From assembly GCA_963579025.1 (NCBI GenBank), contig CAUZFZ010000043.1, forward strand, positions 1-63,771: a DNA stretch of 63,771 nt. Reading direction: 5' to 3'. Position numbers and translations under genes: made by a program. Origin of the DNA: CAUZFZ01 sp963579025 (lineage in GTDB: Bacteria > Planctomycetota > Planctomycetia > Planctomycetales > Planctomycetaceae). The notes under the pieces were generated by a model that saw nothing but the letters and a program-made list of their open reading frames with translations, was not told the DNA's origin and ran no database searches. Of the stretch, positions 9,175 to 18,257 are shown piece by piece (position 1 is the first letter of the stretch; each line of letters begins with the position of its first letter).

Positions 9175-9457
9175 GCAGCAACCAGTTTCGTGCTCGTTCG
9201 ACCAACATCTCGTCCCGCTTCGCATGGCCTGATGGAACCAGGTAGTCGCCGAGCTGATTCTGTCCGAAAAGCTCTTTGACTCTGGCAGCGAACGCGGGAA
9301 TCTCAGCCTCAAAAGTGTCGTCGGATCCTGCAGTTTCGAGGAAGTCCAGAAACTTCTCACCCACGAGATAGTGCAGAGCCGGCTGGACACCGAAGTTGTT
9401 TTCGATGTTGGCCGTGGCATCGCACTGTTCAATCCAAATCTTCTGCGGTTCCATCAT
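9167..9457 (-). CDS. Small hypothetical protein
   Basis: The protein has 96 residues and begins MMEPQKIWIEQCDATANIEN. It is mainly helical and acidic, with a segment ALHYLVGEKFLDFLETAGSD. It resembles small proteins of unknown function I have seen in other genomes, but I cannot name the family. It overlaps the following broken gene by a few bases (its stop lies inside that gene's ATG region), so they form an operon. The first of two adjacent ATG codons is used. Because its partner is clearly decayed, this gene may be decaying too. Confidence 0.4.
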   Translation of the reverse strand: MMEPQKIWIEQCDATANIENNFGVQPALHYLVGEKFLDFLETAGSDDTFEAEIPAFAARVKELFGQNQLGDYLVPSGHAKRDEMLVERARNWLLHA

Positions 9458-9967
9458 CTGTCCCGTGTTCGAACTTGCTCCAGCCGATGTGCGGGAATGC
9501 CGTCGTGTCCGCTTGCCTGTCAAGGTTGCGACGTTTCGTTTTCCGGAATGAGAAAGTCGTATCGTAAGGGACTACCCAGACCGGACGAAAACGAAGACGT
9601 GTGTCCAGAAGTTGGACGTAAGCGCCTCACCGTTGGCAATGTGCTCACGCGATCAGAGTTTCGACAACGCCAGGATGCAAAGGAAGCGTGGCAGCACGCC
9701 GTCGAGTACATTATCGCGTCAGTTTACCATGGGTCTTCGCAGTGAGATCAGTGACCTGCCTTTGACTGAAAAGCCTGGCTGCAATGTCTGCTGCCCGACT
9801 CTCGGTCCCCAGACTGTTTCGGCAGGCTGAAACAGTTGCTGGTCAATGAACTGCACTTTTCAGCGAGACCAAAGCCTGGGATTTCCCCCCTCCCGGGTTG
9901 TGGCCGATTTCCGCTGTCCTGCTTCACCGCAGACAGCCGCACGGTACAAGCTGGCCAGAGGATGCAG
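9458..9967. other. Gap without a convincing gene
   Basis: No reading frame here has protein-like composition. The only structure seen is a hairpin at 9813-9836 (ACTGTTTC, 8-base loop, GAAACAGT) without a T tract. It lies about 130 bases before the YdjY-like gene, where it could be a leader structure or an operator. The region presumably holds the promoter of the plus-strand cluster that follows. Confidence 0.4.
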
Positions 9968-10873
9968 ATGACGATTCGACAACCGAGACAGTCAGCTCAT
10001 TCTCTGGCAGTTCTTCTGACTGCGACTTTCCTACTGTCGTTGGCTCTCGGTCGGTGCCAGGCCGATGCACCGCCGTCCACTCCCGCGGCACCCGGGTTCA
10101 CCGAATCAGGTCGGAAGTCATCCAGGTCCACTCGCAGGACTGTTGAACTGCCTGGCCTGGTGATCGACTTTCACCGGACATGTGTGGACCTTGACGGAGT
10201 GATCTGTCTTGAACGTGGTTTTCTGGAATTGATCGCGTGTACGAAGGGCAGCAAGGAGCACGAGTCGATCGTTGCTGTGTCGGCCCGCGCGATGCATATC
10301 CATACGGCACTACTGCTGCTCGGTGCCAACAACGGGCATCCGGCCATGCAGGTACCGGCGAATAAAGAGAAGACACGCTGGGCCCATGTTCCGCCGCGAG
10401 GTGATCCGATCGATGTGTTTCTGGTCACGACGGGCAAAGACGGAAAGCCGGTCGAGCGACCGATCAGCGAGTTCATTGTCCGGTCCCGGGAGCGAGTTGA
10501 CGAGGTCGACGGCGCAGTTCTTGTCGCGCCCGGTGAGGCAGAGAAACTCACGGGCGACAACGGAAGGGACGCTCGTCTGCCTCACACGTTTCTGTTTGCC
10601 GGCTCACACCTTCAGGACAAAGGAACCGGACCCCGTCAGTATCTGGCTGACGTCAGCGGCAATGTGATTTCGATTGCAACCTTCGGAGACGAAGTTCTCT
10701 GCCTTCCGTTTCCTCAGACTCACGAAGACGGCGCGCTGATGTGGCACATCAAGCCAGAGTCGCTGCCCAAAGTTGGAACGAAAGTCACGCTGCGCCTCCG
10801 CCCGAAACGGAAGCAAGTCAAACCGGTTGTTGATTCAGCATCCGACGAGGATAAGGACAAAGTCACTCCATGA
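9968..10873 (+). CDS. YdjY-domain secreted protein
   Basis: The protein has 301 residues with a signal peptide (hydrophobic stretch about 14-28, cleavage near CQADA). The mature part contains VELPGLVIDFHRTCVDLDG and CLERGFLELIACTKGSKEHE, followed by SIVAVSARAMHIHTALLLLG. This is the pattern of planctomycete YdjY proteins, where a Cys-containing strand is followed by KxHE and a helix with H-TALL. Function is unknown in the family. The start at 9968 sits 6 bases after AGAGG; an ATG 6 bases earlier is too close to that site. Its last codons overlap the start of the following hydrolase gene by 4 bases, so the two are translationally coupled. Confidence 0.75.
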   Translation: MTIRQPRQSAHSLAVLLTATFLLSLALGRCQADAPPSTPAAPGFTESGRKSSRSTRRTVELPGLVIDFHRTCVDLDGVICLERGFLELIACTKGSKEHESIVAVSARAMHIHTALLLLGANNGHPAMQVPANKEKTRWAHVPPRGDPIDVFLVTTGKDGKPVERPISEFIVRSRERVDEVDGAVLVAPGEAEKLTGDNGRDARLPHTFLFAGSHLQDKGTGPRQYLADVSGNVISIATFGDEVLCLPFPQTHEDGALMWHIKPESLPKVGTKVTLRLRPKRKQVKPVVDSASDEDKDKVTP

Positions 10874-13800
10874 AATGCAAACAGTCTCTCTGCCTGGCAG
10901 CCATGGGCCTTCTATTGGCAATGCTCTTCGACGTGACGCCAACGAGTGCCGCTGACCGCGAGAACTTCACCGTCGCTGATCGCCCTGCGTTCGTTCTTGA
11001 ACCACCTGAGTCAGCTCGGGTCGACGGTCCGATGCCGTGGGTGTGGTACGCCCCGACGTTGGGTAACGGTCTTCCAGGCAGCGCTGAGCAGTGGATGTTC
11101 AAGCGACTTCACGCGGCGGGTATTGCCATCGCCGGCGTAGATGTCGGCGAGAGCTACGGCAGTCCCACAGGCCGTGCGATTTATCACGCACTTTACGAAG
11201 AGCTGACAACGAACCGTGGCTACAGCGAGAAACCGGTGTTGCTGGCTCGTAGTCGTGGCGGCTTAATGCTTTACAGTTGGGCCAACGAGCACCCGTCTCT
11301 GGTTGCCGGTGTCGCGGGCATTTATCCGGTCTGCAACATCGCAAGCTATCCGGGGATCGCCAGGGCCGCACCGGCTTACGGCATGACGCCACCGGAACTC
11401 GAAGCGAGGCTCGCTGAGTTCAACCCGGTCGACCAGCTGGAAAACCTGGCCGCCTGGCGCGTTCCGATCTTTCATCTCCAGGGCGATTCCGATGGCGTCG
11501 TCCCGCACGAAAGGAACACCGGCCTGCTGGCCGCGAGGTACAAAGAATTCGGCGGACCAATCGAAGTCGAACTCATTAAAGGCCAGGGCCACAACATGTG
11601 GCGCGGCTGGTTTGAGTCGCAACGGCTGACCGACTTCATGATCGCGAGAGCCCTTGGCTGGCCGAGCTTCGAACTGGGGACGCCGTTTGTCGATGGCGCC
11701 GTTCTGCAGCGCGAGATGCCCGTGCCAATCTGGGGCTGGAGCAAACCGGGTTCGCAGGTCACCGTCAAATTTGCTGCCCAGTTGAAGACTGTCGAGGCCG
11801 ACAGCAAAGGCAAGTGGATCGTGACACTCGATCCCCTGAAGGCATCCAGCGAAGAACGAGAGTTGAAAGTCAACAGGGGCACCGAAGCAATCACACTCAC
11901 CGGAGTACTCGTCGGCGAAGTCTGGTTTTCTTCGGGTCAGTCGAACATGGACTGGCTTGCTGGCAAGTCGAATTGTCGCGACCTAGCGAACACGCTCGCG
12001 CAGTCGAAAGACGAGCTTCCTATCCGCGAGTTCAACGTCGATATCGGCTCGTCGCTGTATCCACAGAGTCGCACAACTTCGAAGGAAGGCTGGAAGCGAT
12101 CCAGGGCAGCAGGCGGATTCTCAGCATTGTCGCTGGCGTTTGCGTCGGAGCTTTACAACGAATTGAACGTGCCGATCGGAATCGTCCGCAGCACACATGG
12201 TGCAACACCGATTGAGACGTGGACGGCTTACTACGGCTTTGCGGGTCACTCGAAGCTGCGGGACATCGCTCTGCGCGTTCGCCAGAGCAATCCGTTGACC
12301 CGTGATGCCCAGGACGCCTTCGCGGCGTACTTCGACAATCTCAGAAAGTGGCAGAGTGAAAGTGAAAACCTGCTCAACCGCGGCGGTTCGGCGTTACCAC
12401 GCCCGAACTTGCCGGGAATAGCGGACGACTGGAAAGGCGCCACGCGGATGTTCAATCAGAAGATTGCTCCGCTGATTCCGTATGCGATTCGCGGCGCGAT
12501 CTGGTGTCAGGGCGAAAGCAACTCGAGTGACGGAAAGATTTACGCTGCAAAGATGGAAGCACTCGTCAACGGTTGGCGAAAACGGTGGCAACGCGCTGAC
12601 CTGCCGTTCTACTTCACTCAGCTGCAGTGCTACGGAGAACCTGATCCAAACAACGTGGGTTTCGCTGATCTGCGGGAAGCCCAGACGCTGTTTTTTCTGA
12701 ATTCGAATCACGTCGGGATGGTCGCGCAGCACGACCTGAACCCAGCGCGGCCCACGGGGATCCATCCGTTTAACAAACTTGATCCCGGCAAACGGCTGGC
12801 ACGCTGGGCACTGGCGAATGAGTACGGCCGCGATATCGCCTTTGTCGGGCCGATCTACGAATCTCACACGGTCAAAGGCGACACGGTCCGTGTTCAGTTC
12901 GAACAGCGCGGCCCTGGCGGCGGTTTGATGGTGGGCAGCAAGGGACTTGAAGCCAACGCTAAAGAAAGTCCCGATGCCTTCGTCGAACCGGCGAGAGAAG
13001 CGCCCGGCGAGCGACTCAAACATTTTCGTGTAGCCGGAAAGGACAAAGTCTGGCACGACGCCGTTGCTGTGATAGAAGGCAATGAAGTCGTCGTCCGATC
13101 GAAGGCCGTCCCCGAACCTGTCGGCGTTCAGTATGCGTACAACAACAGTCCGATCGGCGCGAATCTTTACAACCGAGCTGGCTTGCCGGCGCTCCCGTTC
13201 GCTTACTTCGACGGCCGGCAGATGTTCAACGAAGACGACCCGGAAATCGTCGCCGCCGCGAAAGCCGAAGCAGAACGTCGATGGAGCAAGAAGAGTTACC
13301 TGTTGCCTTCGACGCTGTTCCGCGATCGATGCGTTCTGCAGCGGGATCTTCCAGTGCCGGTCTGGGGCCACGGAGTTCCCGCTACCGAGATCACGGTTTC
13401 CTTTGGCGGTCAAACGAAGAAGACCACGGTCGATGAATTCGAACGCTGGCGGGTCACTCTCGATCCGATGTCATCATCTTCAACAGGCCGCGACCTGGTG
13501 ATTCGCAGCAGCGTCGATGAGGAGCGCACGATTCACGATGTGCTTGTTGGTGACGTCTGGATCATGACCGGCTCTCGACAATTGGATGGCCAGTTGATTC
13601 GACCTGACAAAGGGAAGGCTGTTGAACTGAAAGCGTTGCCGTTGGTGCGAGAGTTCCGCATCAAAACGAAAGCTCGCCGGTTCCGCTCACCGCGCAAACT
13701 GAGAATGGAAATCGGCGGAGGCAGATATCTGGCATCCTGGCAGCCCGCCGACTTCGACGAGGTTGGTGATCCGCCGTCCGTCGTCGCTTACCACTTCGCC

Positions 13801-14442
13801 GCACAAGTCCAGCAGCCAGGTATCCCAGTTGGAATCGTCACACTCGGTGCAGAGAACCCGCCGATCACGTGGGTTTCCCCCCAAGCCATGCAGACAGCCG
13901 CCGGTTTCGAACAGGAGCGAGACAATCTGAACCTCGGCTATCCCAACACCGACGTCAGCAAGCGGGCCGTCATCGAGTACATCGAGACGGTCAAACGCTA
14001 CAACCGCAAGGTGGCGACTTTTCTGGAAGCAGGCGACGACGTTCCGCCACAACTCGCCGACGCCGTGTCGGCCTTTCCAGAGCCTTATTACAACCAATGG
14101 GCCAGCCGCACCGAGACGGCCATACACACCTGGAACTTCTGCATCAGTCCGCTGACACCGTTCGCGGTCCGTGGAGTGACCTGGATTCCCGGCAAAGACA
14201 ACATCAGCGACGACGTGTCGAAGTACTCGCCGTCACTTGAGGTCTATGCGAGCAGTCTTGCGGAAACTTATGGCCAGGAGAGGGTCACGTTCATTTTCGC
14301 CCAGCCGACTGCTTCGCTGGTGGAAGGTATTGCCATGCCGAAGCCCAAGGATGCGTCAAGTATCGAATTCAACAAGTGGCCGAAGAGCCTTAAGGGAATT
14401 GCCACGCAGCTCGGAACACTCGCAGTGGGTCAACACGAGTGA
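10870..14442 (+). CDS. Alpha/beta hydrolase - SGNH esterase - pseudo-SGNH fusion
   Basis: The protein has 1190 residues with a signal peptide (cleavage near TSAADRE). Domain 1 (about 40-262) is an alpha/beta hydrolase: nucleophile elbow LLARSRGG (Ser128), acid in GDSDGVVP (Asp206 or Asp208) and GQGHNMW (His241). Domain 2 (about 265-800) is a sialate O-acetylesterase-type SGNH hydrolase: VWFSSGQSNM (Ser358), WCQGESNS (block III, near 548) and a C-terminal histidine region (RPTGIHP). Domain 3 (about 810-1190) repeats domain 2 (its N-terminus CVLQRDLPVPVWG parallels VLQREMPVPIWG), but the GQSNM block is GSRQL and the QGESN block is PGKDN, so it should be catalytically dead. The likely role is deacylation of an extracellular polysaccharide or glycoside. 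It starts with an ATGA overlap with the YdjY gene. Confidence 0.8.
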   Translation: MKCKQSLCLAAMGLLLAMLFDVTPTSAADRENFTVADRPAFVLEPPESARVDGPMPWVWYAPTLGNGLPGSAEQWMFKRLHAAGIAIAGVDVGESYGSPTGRAIYHALYEELTTNRGYSEKPVLLARSRGGLMLYSWANEHPSLVAGVAGIYPVCNIASYPGIARAAPAYGMTPPELEARLAEFNPVDQLENLAAWRVPIFHLQGDSDGVVPHERNTGLLAARYKEFGGPIEVELIKGQGHNMWRGWFESQRLTDFMIARALGWPSFELGTPFVDGAVLQREMPVPIWGWSKPGSQVTVKFAAQLKTVEADSKGKWIVTLDPLKASSEERELKVNRGTEAITLTGVLVGEVWFSSGQSNMDWLAGKSNCRDLANTLAQSKDELPIREFNVDIGSSLYPQSRTTSKEGWKRSRAAGGFSALSLAFASELYNELNVPIGIVRSTHGATPIETWTAYYGFAGHSKLRDIALRVRQSNPLTRDAQDAFAAYFDNLRKWQSESENLLNRGGSALPRPNLPGIADDWKGATRMFNQKIAPLIPYAIRGAIWCQGESNSSDGKIYAAKMEALVNGWRKRWQRADLPFYFTQLQCYGEPDPNNVGFADLREAQTLFFLNSNHVGMVAQHDLNPARPTGIHPFNKLDPGKRLARWALANEYGRDIAFVGPIYESHTVKGDTVRVQFEQRGPGGGLMVGSKGLEANAKESPDAFVEPAREAPGERLKHFRVAGKDKVWHDAVAVIEGNEVVVRSKAVPEPVGVQYAYNNSPIGANLYNRAGLPALPFAYFDGRQMFNEDDPEIVAAAKAEAERRWSKKSYLLPSTLFRDRCVLQRDLPVPVWGHGVPATEITVSFGGQTKKTTVDEFERWRVTLDPMSSSSTGRDLVIRSSVDEERTIHDVLVGDVWIMTGSRQLDGQLIRPDKGKAVELKALPLVREFRIKTKARRFRSPRKLRMEIGGGRYLASWQPADFDEVGDPPSVVAYHFAAQVQQPGIPVGIVTLGAENPPITWVSPQAMQTAAGFEQERDNLNLGYPNTDVSKRAVIEYIETVKRYNRKVATFLEAGDDVPPQLADAVSAFPEPYYNQWASRTETAIHTWNFCISPLTPFAVRGVTWIPGKDNISDDVSKYSPSLEVYASSLAETYGQERVTFIFAQPTASLVEGIAMPKPKDASSIEFNKWPKSLKGIATQLGTLAVGQHE

Positions 14443-14514
14443 CCCTCGAGGTGAAGCCGTTCAACGAACGAAGTGGTTTGGCCGCTTTCACAGACCGTCC
14501 TTTGCTGGATACCC

Positions 14515-17500
14515 ATGAAAACCACCCAACTTCTCACGATAGCCATCTGTTTCGTCTGCGGGTTGAGCACAGCCAATGCGCAGTCGTTTTATAAGAATCC
14601 TCGCGGACTGTTCTCCACCCGTCCGAGCGAGACGAAATCGCTCACCAACATTAAGCGATTCGGTCCGGTCGGGATGGGCATCGATCTGATTCAGCCCGCG
14701 TTCACGATGCGGATAAGCAACATCGAGGAAGGATCGCCCGCCGCAGCGACTGACAGACTTCAGAAAGACCAGATCATTGAATCGATTAATGGTCAGAAGC
14801 TGAAAGACATCGATCCGCGGATGCAGCTCGCTCAGATTCTGGGAGTCGCTGAGGCGACCGACGGTGTTGTCCGATTCACTATCAGGGGCCAGGCCGACAA
14901 CGTCGTCGTGAAGCTTCCCGTTCTCGGTACTTACAGCGAAACCTGGCCACTCGATTGTCCGAAGTCGGAGAGAATCGTGTGTGGTTTTGCCGACTACCTC
15001 GCCAGAGCCGATTCACATAAGGGGTTTGCCGGCATTGGAATGTTGTTCTTGCTCTCGACGGGCGAGGATCGCGATCTCGAGCCAGTGCGCAAATGGGCGA
15101 GGAGCGTCGCCAATCGTCCGCATACCTACGCGTGGCACCTCGGTTATGGCGGCATTCCGCTGTGTGAATACTACCTTCGCACTGGCGACAAAGAGGTACT
15201 CCCTGGCATTCAGAAGTGGGTCGACAACGCAGTAAAAGGGCAGTACCTGGACGGCTGGGCCGGGCGCGGTGGTGTGCCGAGCGTCACGTATGGCAACGGG
15301 CACCTCAACGCAGGCGGCACTGCTGTGGTCACCTTCCTGCTCCTCGCGAAAGAATGCGGCGCCGATGTTCCCGATCACGCTTTGCTGGGCGCGCTGGTTC
15401 ACTTCTATCGTTACGCGGGACGTGGTGGCAATCCTTATGGCGACAATCGCCCGGAGGTCGGCTTTGTCGACAACGGCAAGACGGGGAATCTTGCTTTCGC
15501 CATGGCAGCTGCGGCTTCGCTGACGCCCGAGGGCGAGCAATCTGTTTATGCCGCAGCGCGCGACGTCTGCGCGATGCCGAGTTTCTATACCACCAGTTTC
15601 ATGCTCCACGGCCACACTGGAGGAGGGATCGGCGAGATCTGGCGCAGCGCTGCGATGGGGCTGCTCCACGAAAAGAAGCCAAAGCAATACCGCGAGTTCA
15701 TGGATAATCGCCAGTGGCACTACGAGCTTTCCCGCCGCTTCGATGGCTCATTCGCCATCCTCGGCGGAGCGGGCTATGACAACGTTGAGTGGGGTGGCGG
15801 CTATGGCCTCGCTTACACCATGCCACGCAAGACTCTGCGTATCACCGGCGCACCACCCAGCAGGTATTCGAATAAGTACCAGCTTCCGAAGCTGCCATGG
15901 GGAACCGAAGCGGATAACACCTTCGTTTCGCTGGAAGCCGTGCCCGATTCCGATGGCAGGCAGCAGGACCTCTCCGGCGAAACTCTGGCCAGGGACTCCA
16001 GCATGCCCGTTCTGGTCCGGCTCCACATTTCGGGCGATGTGAGCGACGACCTGCTGCGACAGTACATCCATCACCAGGATCACAACATCCGCTTCATCGC
16101 GGCCAACAAAGTTGTCGGCATCAACAGCGGGTACATTGGCTGGCGGACGCCCGGTGGGAACGTCCGGACATCGCTGATGAAGGAGTTTCTTCAGGCGAAC
16201 GACCCGCGTGTTCGGCGTGCCATGTTCTCGGCCGTTTACGAAATCCTGAGACGGGAAAAGCGAAGCTCGGTGCTCACCCGTGACGTCTTCGAGCTGGCGG
16301 TTCAGTCGGTGAAAGCTCCAGAGGAATCGTGGTGGGTCAAGGACGCTGCGCTGCATGTCATCGGTACCGCTCCAGCGGATTGGGTTGTGCCGCAGGTTGA
16401 TCTGCTGCTGCCGTTCCTCAACCATGAGGACTGGTGGCTGCAGAATGCCACACTGACCGCGCTGACGCCGGTCGTGGCGGATGAACGCTGTTACCGGAAG
16501 GTGCTGCCGGCGATCGGCGAACTGGTCAGGACAAACCAGCGATCGGCCCTCACTCTGGGCTTGCTGGGAAGCATTCGAGCCAGGCTCAAGGAGGGTGGTC
16601 CCGCAGTGCACCAGTTGGCTACGGAGACTCTGAAGGAGACCTACACCGGCTATGCCGGCGTGAAAACTGCTCCGGGCGGCCAGGATATCTCCTCAACGTA
16701 CGATTCGCATCTGGAATTCATTGCCGCGTCACTGGCCGACGTGCCGGGCGGATTGGACGTGCTCTACGAGATCGCCCGTGAGCGATTTCCTCAGCAGATC
16801 CTGCCGTACAAGCAATTCTTCCTGAATGCGGACCCGAACCAGTTTGGCCCGATACTCAAGCAGGCAATCGTTCCGATCATCACGGAAGAACTGATCCCCG
16901 AGTACGTCGGCAGGAACCGAGACGCATTGCGGAAACTGGCAACAGTCCAAGCGCAGTCGGCGTACGCCGGCGGTCATCGTGATCACATCTCGCAGCTCAC
17001 CGCGCTCTACGAAAGGGCAGGCCAGGACGAGTTCGGCTGGCGCATGTTCGCCGACCTGCGGCAGGCTGAGTGGTCGTATCATTCGTTTGACCCGATCGCC
17101 GCCGAGCAGGTGCCTTTTGACCAACTCATCACGCGCTACCGCGAGGTGACTCTGCCCGGAGGCATGGAGACATGGTTCGCTCCTGCATTCGATCCCGCCA
17201 GTGCTGGCTGGAAGACAGGAAAGAGTCCCTTTGCCCACTATAAGGGTCAGCTTCCGCAGCACCCCATTCACAAGTGTTCGGGCAACTGTACGGGGCCGGG
17301 CTGCTACGGCGGCACGAAAGCCAACACGTTGTGGGAAAAGGAAGTCCTGCTGATACGCGGCACGTTTAACATCCCAACGCTGAAAACCGGTCACCGCTAC
17401 CGGATTCGCGTGCACGATGGCAACCACGTCGGCTCCGGCGGCGGCCACATTGTCTACATCAACGGACGACCCCTGGCCGAAACCACAACCTGCACCGGTC

Positions 17501-18135
17501 GCGGCGGCGGCGGTCAGCCGAAGGGCGCGTTCATCACCAGAGACTTCCTCGAAGACTTTCAGGGCGGCGAAGTGACCATCGCCGTGAAAACATTCCTTCG
17601 GTTCAACGACAAGTACAAAGTCAAACCGACCGAACGGATTCCTCAAGGCAAGATCAGCCTGCACGTCGAGGAGATGAAGCTGCCGCCGATGGGTGACGAC
17701 CTCGTGTTCAAGTCAGCGGCCATAGTGCCGATGCTGTCATCCGAGTGGCAGGCATTGCAGGATCCGGAAAACCGGGAATTGGAGCCGGAAGCTGGCAAGT
17801 TCCGCTGGGACGGCAAGTTCGCCGGCAATGCAAACATCCCAGGCAATTGGAGGGTTATCGCCGAGGTCACGGAGATCGCAGATTTCGATCCGTTGAAAAT
17901 CACAAGACCCCGCCGACCGCTCTTTTCGGCGCTGACATTCGAAGAGAACGGCAAGACCGGCGATGCGACGTGGATCTGGTCCGGAGACCGGCTGATGGAC
18001 CTGACGCGCTACCAGTCGCTGCGAATGCAGCTGAAGATGGTAAGCGGCGTCGAGTATCTGTTCGTTGAAGCCGGCGGATTCAGCAACAAACACAAGCCCG
18101 GCTGGCAGTCGCCATGGCTAGTGATGAAGAAGTAG
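14515..18135 (+). CDS. DUF6288-type secreted protein with PDZ and toroid domains
   Basis: The protein has 1206 residues with a signal peptide ending TANAQS. A PDZ-like segment (about 45-130: GMGIDLIQP, then NIEEGSPAAATDRLQKDQII) precedes a helical toroid region (about 140-430) rich in paired aromatic and glycine motifs such as HLGYGGIPLCEYYLRTG and HGHTGGGIGEIW. HEAT-like helices follow (about 520-760). The last 250 or so residues form a beta-rich module (LWEKEVLLIRGTFNIP, GHRYRIRV, VTIAVKTFLRF) that recurs at the end of the next gene. The start at 14515 is the ATG directly before the signal peptide. Catalysis is not obvious. The DUF6288 assignment is from memory of PDZ-plus-toroid proteins of this size. 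Confidence 0.7.
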   Translation: MKTTQLLTIAICFVCGLSTANAQSFYKNPRGLFSTRPSETKSLTNIKRFGPVGMGIDLIQPAFTMRISNIEEGSPAAATDRLQKDQIIESINGQKLKDIDPRMQLAQILGVAEATDGVVRFTIRGQADNVVVKLPVLGTYSETWPLDCPKSERIVCGFADYLARADSHKGFAGIGMLFLLSTGEDRDLEPVRKWARSVANRPHTYAWHLGYGGIPLCEYYLRTGDKEVLPGIQKWVDNAVKGQYLDGWAGRGGVPSVTYGNGHLNAGGTAVVTFLLLAKECGADVPDHALLGALVHFYRYAGRGGNPYGDNRPEVGFVDNGKTGNLAFAMAAAASLTPEGEQSVYAAARDVCAMPSFYTTSFMLHGHTGGGIGEIWRSAAMGLLHEKKPKQYREFMDNRQWHYELSRRFDGSFAILGGAGYDNVEWGGGYGLAYTMPRKTLRITGAPPSRYSNKYQLPKLPWGTEADNTFVSLEAVPDSDGRQQDLSGETLARDSSMPVLVRLHISGDVSDDLLRQYIHHQDHNIRFIAANKVVGINSGYIGWRTPGGNVRTSLMKEFLQANDPRVRRAMFSAVYEILRREKRSSVLTRDVFELAVQSVKAPEESWWVKDAALHVIGTAPADWVVPQVDLLLPFLNHEDWWLQNATLTALTPVVADERCYRKVLPAIGELVRTNQRSALTLGLLGSIRARLKEGGPAVHQLATETLKETYTGYAGVKTAPGGQDISSTYDSHLEFIAASLADVPGGLDVLYEIARERFPQQILPYKQFFLNADPNQFGPILKQAIVPIITEELIPEYVGRNRDALRKLATVQAQSAYAGGHRDHISQLTALYERAGQDEFGWRMFADLRQAEWSYHSFDPIAAEQVPFDQLITRYREVTLPGGMETWFAPAFDPASAGWKTGKSPFAHYKGQLPQHPIHKCSGNCTGPGCYGGTKANTLWEKEVLLIRGTFNIPTLKTGHRYRIRVHDGNHVGSGGGHIVYINGRPLAETTTCTGRGGGGQPKGAFITRDFLEDFQGGEVTIAVKTFLRFNDKYKVKPTERIPQGKISLHVEEMKLPPMGDDLVFKSAAIVPMLSSEWQALQDPENRELEPEAGKFRWDGKFAGNANIPGNWRVIAEVTEIADFDPLKITRPRRPLFSALTFEENGKTGDATWIWSGDRLMDLTRYQSLRMQLKMVSGVEYLFVEAGGFSNKHKPGWQSPWLVMKK

Positions 18136-18257
18136 AGACACGCTCGGAGATGTTGCCATACTTGCTGCAGCGAAAATCGCCAGGACTGTCGACCCATCAC
18201 GCAAACGATCGAAACTCCTGGCGAGGTTCGCCGCACAGATTCCACCTGGAGTTAATA

